This document shows positions 40,164-52,789 of a stretch of DNA of 64,000 nucleotides, in pieces. Made by a program: the position numbers and the translations under genes. The notes below the pieces were generated by a model, which did not search any database, was not told the origin of the DNA, and saw only the letters and a program-made list of their open reading frames with translations. Position 1 is the stretch's first letter. Every line of letters starts with the position of its first letter. Where the stretch lies: assembly GCA_001051155.2 (NCBI GenBank), contig JYIP02000006.1, positions 3,286,001 through 3,350,000 of the forward strand. The letters run 5' to 3'. This DNA is from Chrysoporthe austroafricana. Lineage: Eukaryota > Ascomycota > Sordariomycetes > Diaporthales > Cryphonectriaceae.

Positions 40164-43100
40164 ATGAGTGAACAGGACAGCCTCTCTGACCTCCGACGTC
40201 AGCGTCGGGTCGCCGACTACATCTTGGCTGGTGGACCAAACTCCTCCTCACCCCGTCCTCTCCTTCGAATCAACTTCCCTGGACCTCCAAACGAGAGCTG
40301 GAGCGCTTCCCTCGTCCCCTCTGCTCCTGCTCAGCTTGCGATTGATGACGACCCATCTGTACATCCTCCACCTGCTCAGTTTGCGATTGATGACGGCCCA
40401 TCTATCCATCCTCTGCCTGCTCCTCTTGCACCAGTCTACTCTCCCCTTGAAGCCAATGCTGAAGCGGCACATCCTCAACCCGCAGCTATGAATGTGGATA
40501 CCGACTCCCTGCGGCAAGCGTACCAAGAGCTGCAGCAGGATGTGCGAAACCTGTTGATTTTGCCCCCCATCAACATACCTCCATCCCAGAGGGAGCCAAC
40601 GCCACGCCAGATGCGTTGCCAGTTGATGGAGCACCAGAAGGTCTGCCTGAGTTGGTTGATAAGACAGGAAGAGGATGATCACAAGCGGGGCAGTCTCCTC
40701 GCAGGTAAGCTGCCGTCGTCTTGAAAAGGACCTCAATTACCTCGTCCCAGGTTGCTGACCACTTCCGTCTCAGACGGCATGGGTCTGGGCAAGACCGTCC
40801 AAGCTTTGGCTCTGGTTCTCGCCCGTCCGCCCTCTGATCCAGGCTGCAAGACCACACTCATTGTTGCCCCACTTGCCCTACTGCGACAATGGCACAGGGA
40901 AATTGAGACGAAAATCAAGCCCGTGTATGGGCTCAAGACGATGATATTCCACGGCGGTGTCAAGAGAAACATGCCTATTGAAGAACTTCTCGACCACGAC
41001 ATCGTCCTCTGTACATACGGAAAGCTCACAGCAGAATACAAGGCTCGATTCGAGAAGAACAAACAAGGCACAGTGACAATTCTAGACCCTCGTGCTGAGT
41101 TCTACCGCGTCATTCTCGACGAGGCCCACAATATTAAGAACAAATCCACCAAGACCTCGCTCGCTGCTGCTGCAATCCAGGCTACATACCGACTCTGCAT
41201 GACGGGAACCCCGTTCATGAACCGAGCGTCAGAGATTTATCCGCTCATTCGCTTCCTCCGCATCTCGCCTTACAACAGGTGGGATCGGTTCAGCGAGGAG
41301 ATCGACAGGCCCATCCAGAAGTGGGATGGTGATCGGGGCGCTGCTGCCATGCGCAAGCTCCAGACCGTCATCAGAAGCATCACCCTTCGTCGGACGAAGG
41401 AGTCGCGTCTTGACGGCAGGCCCATCATCCAGCTGCCTGCCCGCCGTGAGGAAGATGCCCACACCACGTTTGACCAAGACCAGGCCGCATTCTACAACGC
41501 CTTGGAGCGTCAGCAGAGACTCAAGTTCAACAAGTATCTCAAAGCTGGAACCGTGTTGAAGAATTACGTCTACGTCCTTGTCCTGCTGCTCCGACTCCGA
41601 CAGGCCTGTGATCATCCTCACCTGATCAAGAACCACGGCACACCCGAGGGTTCCAACCTTGGTGCGGACGAGATGCTTGCCCTGGCGTTGCAGCTGGACG
41701 AGGAAGTAGTGCAGAGAATCAAGTCTCAGCAGCAGTTCGAGTGCCCTATCTGCGATGCTGTTCCTGACAATGCCGTCATAGTCAGCCCCTGCGGTCACAC
41801 CATGTGCCCCGAATGCTTCGCTGCCAGCATGACGGTCCGGGAGACTCAGAACGGTGGCGAGAAGCCGGTCGAGATCAGGTGCCCCCAGAGTGGCTGCCAG
41901 GTACTGGTCACTCCAAAGAACGTCCTGATGCATAGTCTCTTTCTTGATGCCCATATGGACGCATCGGAGGCTGGCTCTGTCCGAGGTTTCTACGATCAGG
42001 ATGAGCACTTGGAGGAGGGGTTCTATGACGAAGATGAGATGGAGATGGTCGGAGAGCAGAGCGCTCCCGTCGCCGTTAACAGCTACCAGGGTAGCCTTTT
42101 CGACGATAGTCATCCTATCGAACAGGAGGTTGACGGCCAGGCTGAAGAGGGATCCGTACATAACTACGCCGACAATTCTCCATGGAGTGGAAATTACGGC
42201 GGACTCTTCATGACTCAGAGTCCCGAGCGAGCTCAGAGTCCGGAGCAGGGTATTATCCAGACTCCAGAAGGAGGCCCCCGGTTCATGGACAATGACAACC
42301 TCGCTGGTTATGGCCCAATAACTCCAGTGACTCCTGGAGATGAGCACAGCGCCAATAACCAGCAAGCACAGTTTGTGCAAGACGAACAGCACGAGTGGGA
42401 CGCTCCGCAAGATGAACGCATGGTCTCAACCAATATCAAGCTACGCCTGACCCCATTCGTTCGAGTTCCTGTAAGCACGCCTTCGAAGGGTACTTTTGAT
42501 GACCCCATCGACCTAGACGATGACGATCTGGACGAGGTCATCGCCGTGAGCCGAATCTTCGTCGACCGAACTCGAGCACCAACTGTCAAGCATGAGGAAA
42601 AGATGGATATTGATGACATTATCGCCTACGACGGAAACGGCTCGCCGGGCCCTGAGACCAGCCGGTACAGGCAGCTCCTTCAAGAGCCTAATGCTGCGTC
42701 GCGTTCTTTCTCATTGAACATCGTTCCCAAGCGAGAGGGAGAGCTGGGCTACGAAGGAAGTATCTTTTACAAGAGACCCAGAATCTCTTATGGTCCAGAC
42801 AGCTACGTCTATCCAAGCGAGAGAGACCGCACTGCCACGCTCCAGGACGATTACGCTGTCCCTGACGGAAGCGCTCCGGCTGCTGCTGTTCAAGACAACT
42901 ACATTATCATTGATGACGACGAAGACGAGCCCGCCGCACCACAGAACGATTTCGTCGCTAGTCACGCGAGTGCCAGCCCCGCCGTTTCCCGACGCAACTC
43001 CATCGACTCCAATGTACCTCGACCCAGCGTCGAGAATACCCTGAGGAAGGGCAAGGGCCGCAGCACGCAGGGATACCATCCCTTCGTCTCCCTCGGCCAG

Positions 43101-43821
43101 CTCCGTAACAGTGCCGTCAAGAGCGCAGCTGCGATACACCGGTACCGTCGTCGCCTCCGCAAGGAGTGGGTGTCCAGCGCCAAGATCGACAAGATCATGT
43201 CGCTGCTGGGTGCCATCCGCACCCGCCGGCCGCAGGAGAAGACTCTGGTCTTCTCCCTCTGGACGTCGTTTCTTGATCTACTAGAGGTCCCCATCGAGGA
43301 CGCCGGTATCATCTATACGCGCTACGATGGCTCCATGCGGCCGGACAACCGAGATGCGGCTGTCAAGAACTTCATGGAGAACCCGGATGTAGAGGTGATG
43401 CTGGTGAGCTTGACAGCGGGCAATGCTGGTCTGAACCTAACGGCTGCGAGCCAGGTTATCATATCGGGTGAGTTCTCAAAAAGTCCCTATTTTACCGTCT
43501 CCGAATATACGTCTTCCTCATCCACCCAACTCTCCTTCATCACGAATAGGCTTAACTCCGAGAATAATGCATACTGACCCTTGAAAAGAGCCCTTTTGGA
43601 ACCCCTTCACAGAAGAGCAGGCTATTGATCGCGCACACCGCATCGGCCAGCAACGTGAAGTTACGGTCCACCGCGTGCTGATCGCGGGCACGGTAGAGGA
43701 TCGTATCCTCAACCTGCAGGCGAAGAAGAAGGCGCTTGTCAATGCAGCGCTCAGTGAGGAGGGTGCGTCATATGCGGGGCGGCTGAGTATTGAGGAGCTC
43801 CGGGGCCTCTTCGGTGTCTAA
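40164..43821 (+). CDS. SNF2-family ATPase with inserted RING finger (Rad5/Uls1-like)
   Basis: DNA-dependent ATPase and probable ubiquitin or SUMO-targeted E3 ligase, nuclear, 1155 aa from exons 40164-40704, 40774-43467 and 43589-43821 (69- and 121-bp introns). Residues 1-~150 are Pro-rich and disordered. Walker A 'DGMGLGKT' is at 181-188, spliced across intron 1. 'VILDEAHNIKN' (DEAH 296-299) and 'LCMTGTPFMN' follow. A C3HC4 RING 'CPICD...CGHTMCPECF' (504-555) sits between the two RecA lobes, followed by a ~400-aa acidic insert. Helicase C starts ~1002 ('KTLVFSLWTSFLDLL'), and 'NAGLNLTAASQVI', 'EPFWNPFTEEQAIDRAHRIGQ' close lobe 2 across intron 2. No HIRAN domain is seen, so Uls1 or Rad16-like is more likely than Rad5. 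Confidence 0.9.
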
Positions 43822-44508
43822 GGAGTGAGCTGGGACGAGGTTTGTGACGGCCGTCTGAATGTCGTCAAACTGCCTTTCTGGATCATCTTGGCCGATGGAC
43901 TGTCCATCCCCACAGCATGCGCTCCTTTATGACGTGTTAGCATACTGCGCTAGCACATCATCATTTTTTTCTTCTTCTCCTGTTTTCTTTTCTGATGGAA
44001 GGATGGCGGGAAAACCACTTGACAAGCTCACAGGCCTCCAAAACAGCATCACATGTGCAACACTTGTTTCGTCTGGCATGGTAGGCTTCAAGATCGCAGG
44101 GTTGCCACAACAGTGACAGAAAGGTGGCGTCTCTGGTGGATCGTAGTTTTTCGTCTCTAGCTTGGCTCAAGTAGCTATTCAGGTATGGGATATTTCCAAT
44201 TTACAGTCCTAGACTGTACTGGTTGATTTGTTGCTGTGGCCGATTTGAATGCGCCTGCTGCGAATATGGCGTCTGCGCCTCTGACCACGTACACCATTAT
44301 TCGAACCGTTACCCATAAGGTGTTCATGTTGAACATCATACATTAAGGCATGTCTAGCTGTATTACCTTACCCACCCAATGCACCATTATAGAAGTTGTA
44401 TGAGAATGTCTGACGATGGCTCTCACTCAATCATACCCAATGCCTCCAACGCCTTCTAAGTCTAGAGTCTTTCTCTAGAGTCTTTCCATATCCCTTTACG
44501 AAAAGTTT
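43822..44508. other. convergent 3' spacer with 13-bp duplication
   Basis: Between the SNF2 gene and the MFS gene. Holds a perfect 13-bp tandem duplication TCTAGAGTCTTTC (44461-44473 and 44474-44486). Otherwise AT-rich 3' sequence with no gene. Confidence 0.6.
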
Positions 44509-46515
44509 CTAAGCTGCCCCACCAGCGGTGATAGCAGCCGTGTTCAACCTCTTCCATCTTGAAAATACCCCAATCACCACCGCCAGGCCCGTCGATGCCA
44601 GCGCGATCGCGAACGCAATCTTGAGGCCGCTCATATACGCCACCAGGATGCCGGGTACCTGCTCCGGCGTGAACACGTTGCGCAGTTCCGTTGCGCCAGT
44701 GGCGACGACGGTCGCGGGGTCCACACCGGGTGCTGAGTATGGGAGCGTCTTGATGAGAACATTGACGAAGGCAGACTGCGCGGCCGAGACGAGAAAGGCG
44801 CCGCCGACTGTCTGGAAGACTAGGGGTGGGGGATGCAGGTCAGCACTTCGGTCTAGATGCTGGAGGGGGCAAGCTGCGGAGGGCCTGTTACTCACATAGG
44901 ATGATGGCAGTCACCTCGGCCAGATCCTCCACCGGGCTCACGGCCTGACCTGTGATGATGGGGATCTGGAACGCCAGTCCCCAGCCGACACCGCCGAGGA
45001 TCTGGTAGCCGATCCACTTGCCCGACGGCGTGCCGATCTCAAAGGTATACATCAGCCCGGCAGCAACAACCGCCAGGGCGGAACCGAACACCATGACGGG
45101 CGCGGAGATGCCCGTCCTGCTGATGAACGCGCCGCTCACGATTGTCGACAGGGTGACGGCCAGGATGAGCGGCAGGTTCCGCACGCCGCTCTGCGTCGGG
45201 TTGACGTTGTCGATGCTCTGGAAGTAGATGGGGAGGTAGTAGATGATGAGGAAGTAGGCGCCGGCGAAGAAGAAGGCGAACAGCGAGGACACGAGGTACA
45301 CGCGGTTGCCGACGAGGCGGCCGGGCATCATGGCCCGGCTCCCCTGGAACCACTCCCACGCCGCGAAGGCGAGCACGATCACCACGAACCCGACCAGGAG
45401 GCCGATGACGACGGAGGAGTTCCACGCGTGCGTCTGCCCGCCGTACTGCAGGGCGAGGATGTAGCTGATGACCGCGGCCATGACGAGGACGACGCCGACG
45501 CCGTCCATCTGCATGAGCTTCTCGCGGAGGGTGGCCTGCGTGGGCTTGGCGGCGCTGGGCGTCGTGAAGAAGAGCAGGATGATCGCTCCAGACAGCCCAC
45601 CGATTGGCAGGTTGATATAAAAGCACCATCGCCAGGTGACCTTATCCGCAAAGGCACCGCCGATCTGATACGAGTGTTAGAGAAACAACGTACTAACATT
45701 TACGACACCCTAGAGGAGCAGGATACGCTCGCGGGGCAGCCCAGTAGGATAGAATGAAAGTATACACGAGACATACCAGAGGACCCACGACAGAAGCGAT
45801 GCCATAGCTAGCTCCGATGATCCCTGTAAACATAGGTCTCTTCTTCGGCTCGGCGGAAAACGCGATGATCGTATACGCGCCCGATCCGATGCCCGCTGCG
45901 CCTAGACCAGCGATGGCGCGGCCAACGATGAGCGCCGGGCTGTTGGGGGCAACGCCGCAGATGAGGGAGCCGAGCTCGAAGATGAAGATGGAGATGAGGA
46001 AGCTGGTCTTGAGCGGGAAGTACTTGTATGCTTTGCCCCATGTAGACTGGAACCCACCGAGGGTCATGAAGAAGGCCGAGCTGTACCAGGAGACCTCGGC
46101 GAGGCCGTGAAACTCATCTGTGATCTTTGGGATAGCGGTCGCGACGATTGTCTAGAGAGCGTCAGCGAAATTTCGCTCCGGGTATGAGGGGCCCTGGTGG
46201 TTAGTTGCTTACCATGTCGAGAGCCACAAGGAAGATACTCAGCACCAAGGCAACGACAATGAAGAATAGTCGCGGCCCTGTTGGATATTCCTCGGCTTCT
46301 GCTTCACCCGGTGATGCCGTATCCGGGGTCACACTGCCCTTTTCTTCATCATCGGTTGCGTCGGCCCCTGTCTCCTTCTTTTCGTAGTCTATATCGGCTG
46401 CTGTTGAAGGTGCACGGGTCGAACCGCCTTCGAGATCACTTTGTTCGACGAGGGGATCGAGAAAGCCAGATGCTGGCTTCTCCCTGCTGACGAGGGTATT
46501 TGTCGAAGTAGTCAT
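44509..46515 (-). CDS. MFS drug:H+ antiporter, DHA2 (14-TM) family
   Basis: Plasma-membrane multidrug or toxin efflux pump, 585 aa from exons 46515-46213, 46151-45777, 45664-44896 and 44819-44509 (introns 61, 112 and 76 bp). N-terminal ~80 residues are acidic and cytosolic. TM1 '[18 protein letters not shown]' runs into '[17 protein letters not shown]' across intron 1, the family's D1/TM1 signature. '[19 protein letters not shown]' is motif C-like. '[17 protein letters not shown]' is the classic DHA2 segment. Later helices include '[19 protein letters not shown]' and '[17 protein letters not shown]'. Such pumps often sit in toxin clusters, but no biosynthetic gene lies nearby, so a general efflux role is simplest. 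Confidence 0.92.
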
Positions 46516-49500
46516 GGGGTGTAACTGTTCTGGTTGGCTCAGGAAAAAAAAAAATTCAAGCAAATTTCGGTGAGTCTTCAGTGACAGGCCGGCTTGAAGT
46601 CTCTTGGATACACAGTATCGGCCACAATATAGTTGACGCACGTGTGGACACGCGGAATCGAAACCACAACGGACATTTTGTGTTACGAAGGGGGCCTAAG
46701 GACAAAGATATACCTTCAAGATCAAGACACGGAAGCATCCCGGGCATATTGCACGGAGATATGAGGGCCTTGTCGGACACGGAGCAATGCCGGTCGCAAA
46801 CATCCACGGCGTGCCGTAATAGCTTACATACAGTTCGATTGATTTCTACTCGTACTTCTACCCGTTATGCTTCGGCGTGAGGATCGTTCCGTAAGTGCGC
46901 AAAAGCTAGCACGTTAGATCTAGCTAGAGATGGCGGGACCGTTAGTGCCGGGGCAATGCTGGCCCTTCTGTAGCCACATCATCTCTGAGGCCCACCCAAT
47001 AGGAGACTTTCTCAGGGCTGGATTAGGAATACTGAGGCCCCCAAGATCTGGATGACTCAAGGGTCCTTTGACGCGCGGGGCTGTCTCAGCCGCCCTTGTC
47101 GAGCGAGATCCTTTCAGCCCTAGAGGATCCGGATGGGGCCGGGACGTCTCCATGAGCTCGGTATCCAATCAGGTCCAGTAACCTCAGGACAATCAATGCA
47201 GTCATCGGGAGATGCGGCCGTCACACAGTTATGTGCCGGAGCACGCCGGAGTTACGGTGATCGATGATCTTGCAGGTGGCGCCCAGCGCTTGCTACCATA
47301 AGACGCTTCGCCAGAGCCAAGCACCAAGCCATTCAGAAGCCCCATCTCGACGGGCCTCGCAGGGAGCCAGGGCCGAGCCGACGGGGACGGGCCTGGCATC
47401 ATCGTGTCAGTTGCCGTCTTCAAAGAATGTTAGCTCCAGCCATATCTCCAGTGGCTGATAAATCCGCGCCAAGGATTTCAGAGCCTAGAGATCTGGCCCT
47501 CTGCTAGCTTCTTTCCGTGCTTAGTGATTCATCGGGTCTCGCAGCGAATGCCCCCCGTCTTGCGTGCTGATTTATCATTCTGACTGCATGCCTTGATGAT
47601 CACGAGCCTGAGGCGCAAGCCATGAAATGCCGGGATGGTGCCGTGGGCGCGGTGATTGGGCAGCTATGCGTGGACGGACTGCCCTTTTGACAACCCCGTC
47701 GCAAAATCCTGACTACATAAGATCGTGAGGGAGCCTGAAGGAATGCTTGCCGCTTGATAATTACTTAGAAATAATGTCTGCCTAGAAATGAAGTCATCCA
47801 GCAACAATACTTATGCTGCGTCTAATATAGGTAGAGGCGGAGGATATTAGATGTCTCACAGCGACGAGCCCTCCAAGAAGCCTTGCCAATCAAAGAACGG
47901 CTAGAAGAACAAGCCGTGCCCGAAGGTTCCGTATAATCTCTCCGCGAGCGGCCGAAGACCCCGTGGTGAACGACAATAAAGTACCAACGCCTTGTTCTCT
48001 ACATTCCGCGGGATGACGGCATTCATCAGCATGCGCAGGGAGCGGCCTCACGGCTTCTTGAAGAATCATCGTGCCTGCACGCTCCTGAGCTTATCTATAG
48101 ATGCTCGGTCTTTACGGAAACAAAACACACTTCCCCGGAGCACGATATCATATCACCGGACAGCCGTCCCCTGCTCCTTCACGGTAAAAGGCGTTGGCAA
48201 CACCAGAGTCATTCGTATTTGTCTTCACATTTCAGGAACGTGAGGCAGGAGCACTTAGTAGGATTCACTCCAGGTAGAAATTATACGCATCTTGTGTCCA
48301 ATGCTTAGACGTGAGAACTTGTCAAATCCGGAAAAATTCCACGTGGGCATCTGTAGTACAACCTTCCCGTGTAATTGCACATGAAGTAAATGTCTTTCCA
48401 AAGATGCAGAGCCCTGTTCTTGTTCGATACGATTCAACAAGATGCCCTAATCGGCGGGCTCGTCCATCGAGTCGGTGGTGCCAAAATCCAGTCTTCTTGC
48501 ATTTGGAAGTCTTTGGGCTACGAAAGGACAACAGGCTAGGTCCCAGCAAGCTGGCGGGGGCTTCATTGTGTTCGGTCTGTACGTGTATTATGACCACCTT
48601 TAGCGAAATTTAGTTTTGACAGTAAATTTTAGTAAATTCTAGATTTAGGGAAGAGATGGAAAGATAGGGAGGTATACCGGTGAGGAGTTTTAAGGCCAGC
48701 TTTGACATGATATTCAAGACTAATTATAATTACAATGGCTACTGATTCACATGGTCCAGATAAATCGCATCCTAGCAAAGTCGAGAAACTTGTGATGTTA
48801 TCCCGAGGAACACGATCCACCAAGCCATGTTTTCCAACCACTTTGGCACAGATATAAAAGTGTCGTCTGGAGAGGTGACAGCCTGACAGGTGCAGCTCTG
48901 AACATCTACAGCAAGAGCTGGGGAGTGTGGGCCCGGGCCATCGCCCGAAGTAACCTATGGGCTTATATGGTTAAAGTGGGTTGATTACGCTCCAATTTTA
49001 AGACCCTTGATGAAGATCACGGAATGGGAAGATCTATGAACATGAGGTATGAGCAACTGCAGTATGTTTATCAATAAACATACGCATCAAGTATTTTTTC
49101 TTTCTTTCTCGGGTCTTGAGCTCGTCCGTCTTTATGGCACAAAGCGGCCGCGCCGGTGATAACGCATTTCTCTAAGAGGTTATCCCCGAGCCGTTGAAGC
49201 ATTTCACCGGGGGGTCGGTCATTCCCCTTGCTCCCGGAGGCCACACGTGACAGCGCGTGAAAGATCCAGACGCTCCTCCGATCCAGCTCTCGTAGGGCGC
49301 TGCTCAAGTGGATCTCGCTGAGGTGGTCGTGGAACTCCCCAGGCAGCCGTGCAGGATGGACGAGCGTCTGCTTCTCCAGGCACGGCGCGCGGCCCGGAGG
49401 CAGGCAAACCTCAAGCACAAGAGTAGCGAGCGGCGACAGGTTTATCTGTCCCGCAAGCCGAGGTCGATTGATGCGGTGGCCTGTGAACGCGCCTAAGCTG

Positions 49501-49959
49501 AATCGGCCGTCGGGCCTGCGGCGTCCCCTGTCACCAGTGGTGACAACTCATCGACCTCTTCGTCCCCTCCGCCGCTGGCATCCTCGAAGGGTGGAGTGGG
49601 GCGTCTCGAAGCTGCCGGATATCATGACATGTTGCATAGAGATATGGCTGGTCGATAAGGCATCAAAATGATCACGCGAAAGATCACACCAATGGCTGCC
49701 TGGTAGGGTTGACGAATGGCATGACTTTGCCAGATAAATATGCTTTTCGCAGCATCTGGGTGAGGGGTCCTTAGGCTACGACGCTGGATTATTGTTATTG
49801 CGCAGGGACCACCAGGTGGGCCGTGCGGGCCGCGTTACGCTTGAGTCCGCCAGCCCGTTTGCAGGCCACTTGAAACTCTCCTCTCTCCTCTTCTCCTCTT
49901 CAACGCACCAGCCAACGAGACCTGCAATCAGGAACAGGCGATCTTCGGATCATTTCGAG
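46516..49959. other. 3.4-kb gene-poor region
   Basis: Begins with the MFS leader (A11 run ~46548-46558). Beyond it I find only short frames. AT-rich patches lie at 47740-48260 and 48590-49090. An isolated TATAAAAG lies at about 48853-48860 with no obvious gene downstream. A minus-strand frame of ~150 codons (about 49071-49560) has fairly protein-like composition but no usable start or family. No transposon recognised. Confidence 0.45.
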
Positions 49960-51132
49960 ATGACTTACCTCACCACGGAAGAATACACAAGGCTGCGTCA
50001 CGTCCAAGATGAAAGCCTAAAGCGCGAGTTCGGCAGCCTCCACCAGACGATCGACAGCCTCTACCAGACGATCGACGGTGTGAAGGGTGAACTCAGGGAG
50101 TTCAAGGAGGACGTCAGGGAGTTCAAGGAGGACGTCAGGCGTCAGTTCTCTCATCAGGGCTATCAACTCGGCATGCTCACGGATCAGCTTGGCTATCTTA
50201 CGGCTCAGATCCGTCAGTCTACTGCAGTCTTTCGCAACTCTAGAATCAACACTCCCCTATCACCCATCCACCCGATCGTTGTTTACTTTCCCGATCGTGG
50301 CCTTGTCGAACCGGATCAGACCCTGTACCCACGGAATCCAAATGAGTTCTTCGGTCTTAAGAATCCCCGGACCGCCAGGCAGCAGAAGATGCTGCTTTAT
50401 CTCATCGACCTGTACGACGACGATGTGAAAAACCGACTCTCTCTCGTGACCTCCGATCAGAGCTCGGATGATAGCGAAACCGGCTCCGAGTCTCAGTCCT
50501 TTCCATACGATCCCGTCGAAGCGGTGAAAATACTCACGGTGATCCTGGGTCTAGATGAAGACAGGATCAATGCTGTCAGAGAAGCAGCAAAACAACGCTC
50601 CGTCTCACCTCCTTCCAAACCTGCCAAGCGCTCCAATCCATTCCCGCAAAGCAGGTCCGAACGTACGACTCGACGTCTTAAGATCGCACCTCATTCGCCG
50701 CCGCCTGGTCAGCTGGATCCCTGGACAGTCCAAACAAGTCCGAAGACGACGACCACTTCAAATGGGTTGGATCAAACCCGCCTCGAATGGAGAACGCGCT
50801 CAACGCCATCCTCTCAGAGGGTCACGGTCAACGGCCTGAAACGTGCGAAGAAGGCTGAGGAGCCATCTTCACAACCCCCGGCCGACGATGATGAGCAGCC
50901 TCCCTCCCAACCCGGGGGTCCTCCCTCTCCACCGCGTGCGCCTGATCAAGCTGCTCCGGGCGACGACGAGCCGCGTCCCTCTCCACCCCATGCGCCTGAT
51001 CAGGCTGCTCCTGGCGATGACGAGGCTCGTCCTTCTTCGCCCAGTGCGCCTAATCAAACCGTGCCTAGCGACGACGGCAGTCCGACAATCCCGTACTCAA
51101 CCCCTCAACGGACTTCAATACAGACTACGTGA
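49960..51132 (+). CDS. coiled-coil, repeat-tailed hypothetical protein
   Basis: A 390-aa single-exon gene; start chosen at 'MTYLTTEEY' because upstream in-frame sequence looks like leader. Residues ~15-80 form a heptad-like coiled coil, including an internal duplication 'REFKEDVREFKEDV' and paired 'HQTIDSLYQTIDGV'. Residues ~100-200 look weakly folded ('PNEFFGLKNPRTARQQKML', 'VEAVKILTVILGLDED'-type helices). The C-terminal half is disordered. At 50935-51096 there are three copies of an 18-aa repeat (RAPDQAAPGDDEPRPSPP type; 54-bp DNA unit, diverging in the third). No catalytic motif. Possibly lineage-restricted. Coiled coil suggests oligomerisation. Confidence 0.6.
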   Translation: MTYLTTEEYTRLRHVQDESLKREFGSLHQTIDSLYQTIDGVKGELREFKEDVREFKEDVRRQFSHQGYQLGMLTDQLGYLTAQIRQSTAVFRNSRINTPLSPIHPIVVYFPDRGLVEPDQTLYPRNPNEFFGLKNPRTARQQKMLLYLIDLYDDDVKNRLSLVTSDQSSDDSETGSESQSFPYDPVEAVKILTVILGLDEDRINAVREAAKQRSVSPPSKPAKRSNPFPQSRSERTTRRLKIAPHSPPPGQLDPWTVQTSPKTTTTSNGLDQTRLEWRTRSTPSSQRVTVNGLKRAKKAEEPSSQPPADDDEQPPSQPGGPPSPPRAPDQAAPGDDEPRPSPPHAPDQAAPGDDEARPSSPSAPNQTVPSDDGSPTIPYSTPQRTSIQTT

Positions 51133-51619
51133 CAGGGATGGGAACAATGGAATGGCACGAAGACTACAGAACAGGATAGGAACAACGGAACAGGACGCTG
51201 GGCTTCAGCATCCTGTCAAGACCCAAAGCATGTGCAGGCTCGTGTTGAGCAAGATGATCCAACGTTGTCAATAGGCATGGTGTTCCGGTGTTAGTGGGCG
51301 TTGTATGTTTGTTACCTTAGGCTATCGATCGGTCTCATGGTCAGAGATAAATATACCCAGACTGAGTTTTGAGGAAAATGGATGATCTTCTTCCCCTCCA
51401 TTCTGACCCCTACCTCCTCGGCTGTCGTCGCTATGCAGGACCGTACAGTCCGTAATGCGGATGACAACCAAAGGCGCGAACGTGGAGCCGACGGCCACAG
51501 CATGCCAGCCCGTTCCCTTCGACTGCTATACTTGGGGCCTGGAGAATGAACTTTGGAGTAGCCCGTTACGGTCTCACGTATCCTCCTAACATAACTACCC
51601 TTGTCATAGTAAACCTACT
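51133..51619. other. intergenic
   Basis: 3' region of the repeat-tailed gene and about 300 bases of unassignable sequence before the hydrolase relic. The missing N-terminal half of that hydrolase is not present here. Confidence 0.5.
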
Positions 51620-52131
51620 TAGACTGGAGGACTGGCAGGACAAGGGTGTCCCCGTATGAAAGCATCGACGATGGCTGGGTTGCTGAGAATGCTACAACAT
51701 GGGACTCGATTGTATTCTGCGAGGAGGACCCGTACTATGTCGACACTTGGAAGGCTGAGTATGATGTATGGGTCGCGATGTTGTACAATATCTATTACGG
51801 GACCGAACGGCAATAACTCATTCCACCAGGCTCAACTACCGACATGATATTTACTCAGACTATCATCTGTGATTTCTCCCTGTTGAAACCTCGGGCATTG
51901 TTGATGATCGGGGACCAGGACGGTACCGCTATCGGAAGGAAGTGGTTACCTGCCTCGGTCCAGGCAGTGGTAGGAAATTACATTGTCTTGGGACCGCCAG
52001 CTGCAGCCTGGATTGCGAACAGCGCCCTGATCCAGTTCTCAGACCAGGGCCACGCGCCACCGATTGAGAAGCCCGAGTGGTTCAAGAAGGAGCTGCCTGG
52101 CTGGCTCTCCATTACCTGCCCTCTTTGCTGA
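51620..52131 (+). pseudogene. alpha/beta hydrolase relic (C-terminal half)
   Basis: Three reading-frame pieces join into the end of a fungal alpha/beta hydrolase. The first frame gives 'KAEYDVWVAMLYNIYYG', a +1 shift gives 'GPNGNNSFHQAQLPT', and a further shift gives the ATG-containing piece from 51844 ('MIFTQTIICDFSLLKPRAL'). The last piece keeps the catalytic acid region 'LLMIGDQDGTAIG' and catalytic His 'FSDQGHAPPIEKP' and ends at TGA. The nucleophile elbow and the whole N-terminal half are absent, with two frameshifts near 51800 and 51841. Described as broken; not a working enzyme. Relationship to the soluble epoxide-hydrolase-like group is from recalled pattern. Confidence 0.7.
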
Positions 52132-52789
52132 GCCCATATGGCGTGCCTCTGAAGCAGGCTACCGATGCGGGATGAAGACAGCTACAAAACCACCAGTGTC
52201 CACCCCGTCTGGTTTTCGATTGAAGAGCTAGATTAGTAAGTTGCTCTGCCAAATGATAAGCATTCTTGAATCTCAATCCTGGTGTGCAGTATGGTCACTA
52301 TGGAACTCTAAGTCCTGAAATGTCTAGGTAGAGAGGTTCAAGGTGTCCCATTCTGCGCCGCCCTCGGAGGTGGCTGGTTGGCAGCAGGAGCGAGCGAGCG
52401 TATCAACAACCCTAGGCAGGTACGTACCTACCTCCCCATCCTCCCCATTGACGCGGCGCAGAAGAAAAAAACGAAGGCTTAGCAGGCACTGTACAAGCAT
52501 GCACTCCGTCAAATTTCAGGCGCTCCAGGTTCCAGCCCAGCTTTTCAGGTGGCTACACGACGCCCGATAACGCCCGCCGAGTGGGAGCTTTTCAGGTTAA
52601 TTCGCAAGCTACGCTAGCCAACACCGTCCTCCTTTGTGTGTCTTGTGCCACTAAGTCTTATGACGAGGCGATTGCCACAGCGCCGACCCTGGGACCTGGC
52701 CTTTCACAGCCAAGGAGCGGCCCCTCCGAGCTGAGAGTCTCAGGCCAACACATCGACAAACGGACCCAAACCTACAGGGCGTTACCAAG
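52132..52789. other. intergenic
   Basis: About 660 bases between the hydrolase relic and the 555-aa gene. Short frames only, no recognisable feature. Confidence 0.5.

Noticed and set aside
41229..42410. 393-codon minus-strand frame across the SNF2 gene
   Set aside because: The opposite strand has continuous SNF2 and RING motifs; this frame has no domain.
43822..49959. Secondary-metabolite cluster around the MFS pump
   Set aside because: No polyketide, peptide or terpene synthase, P450 or cluster regulator is present on either side.
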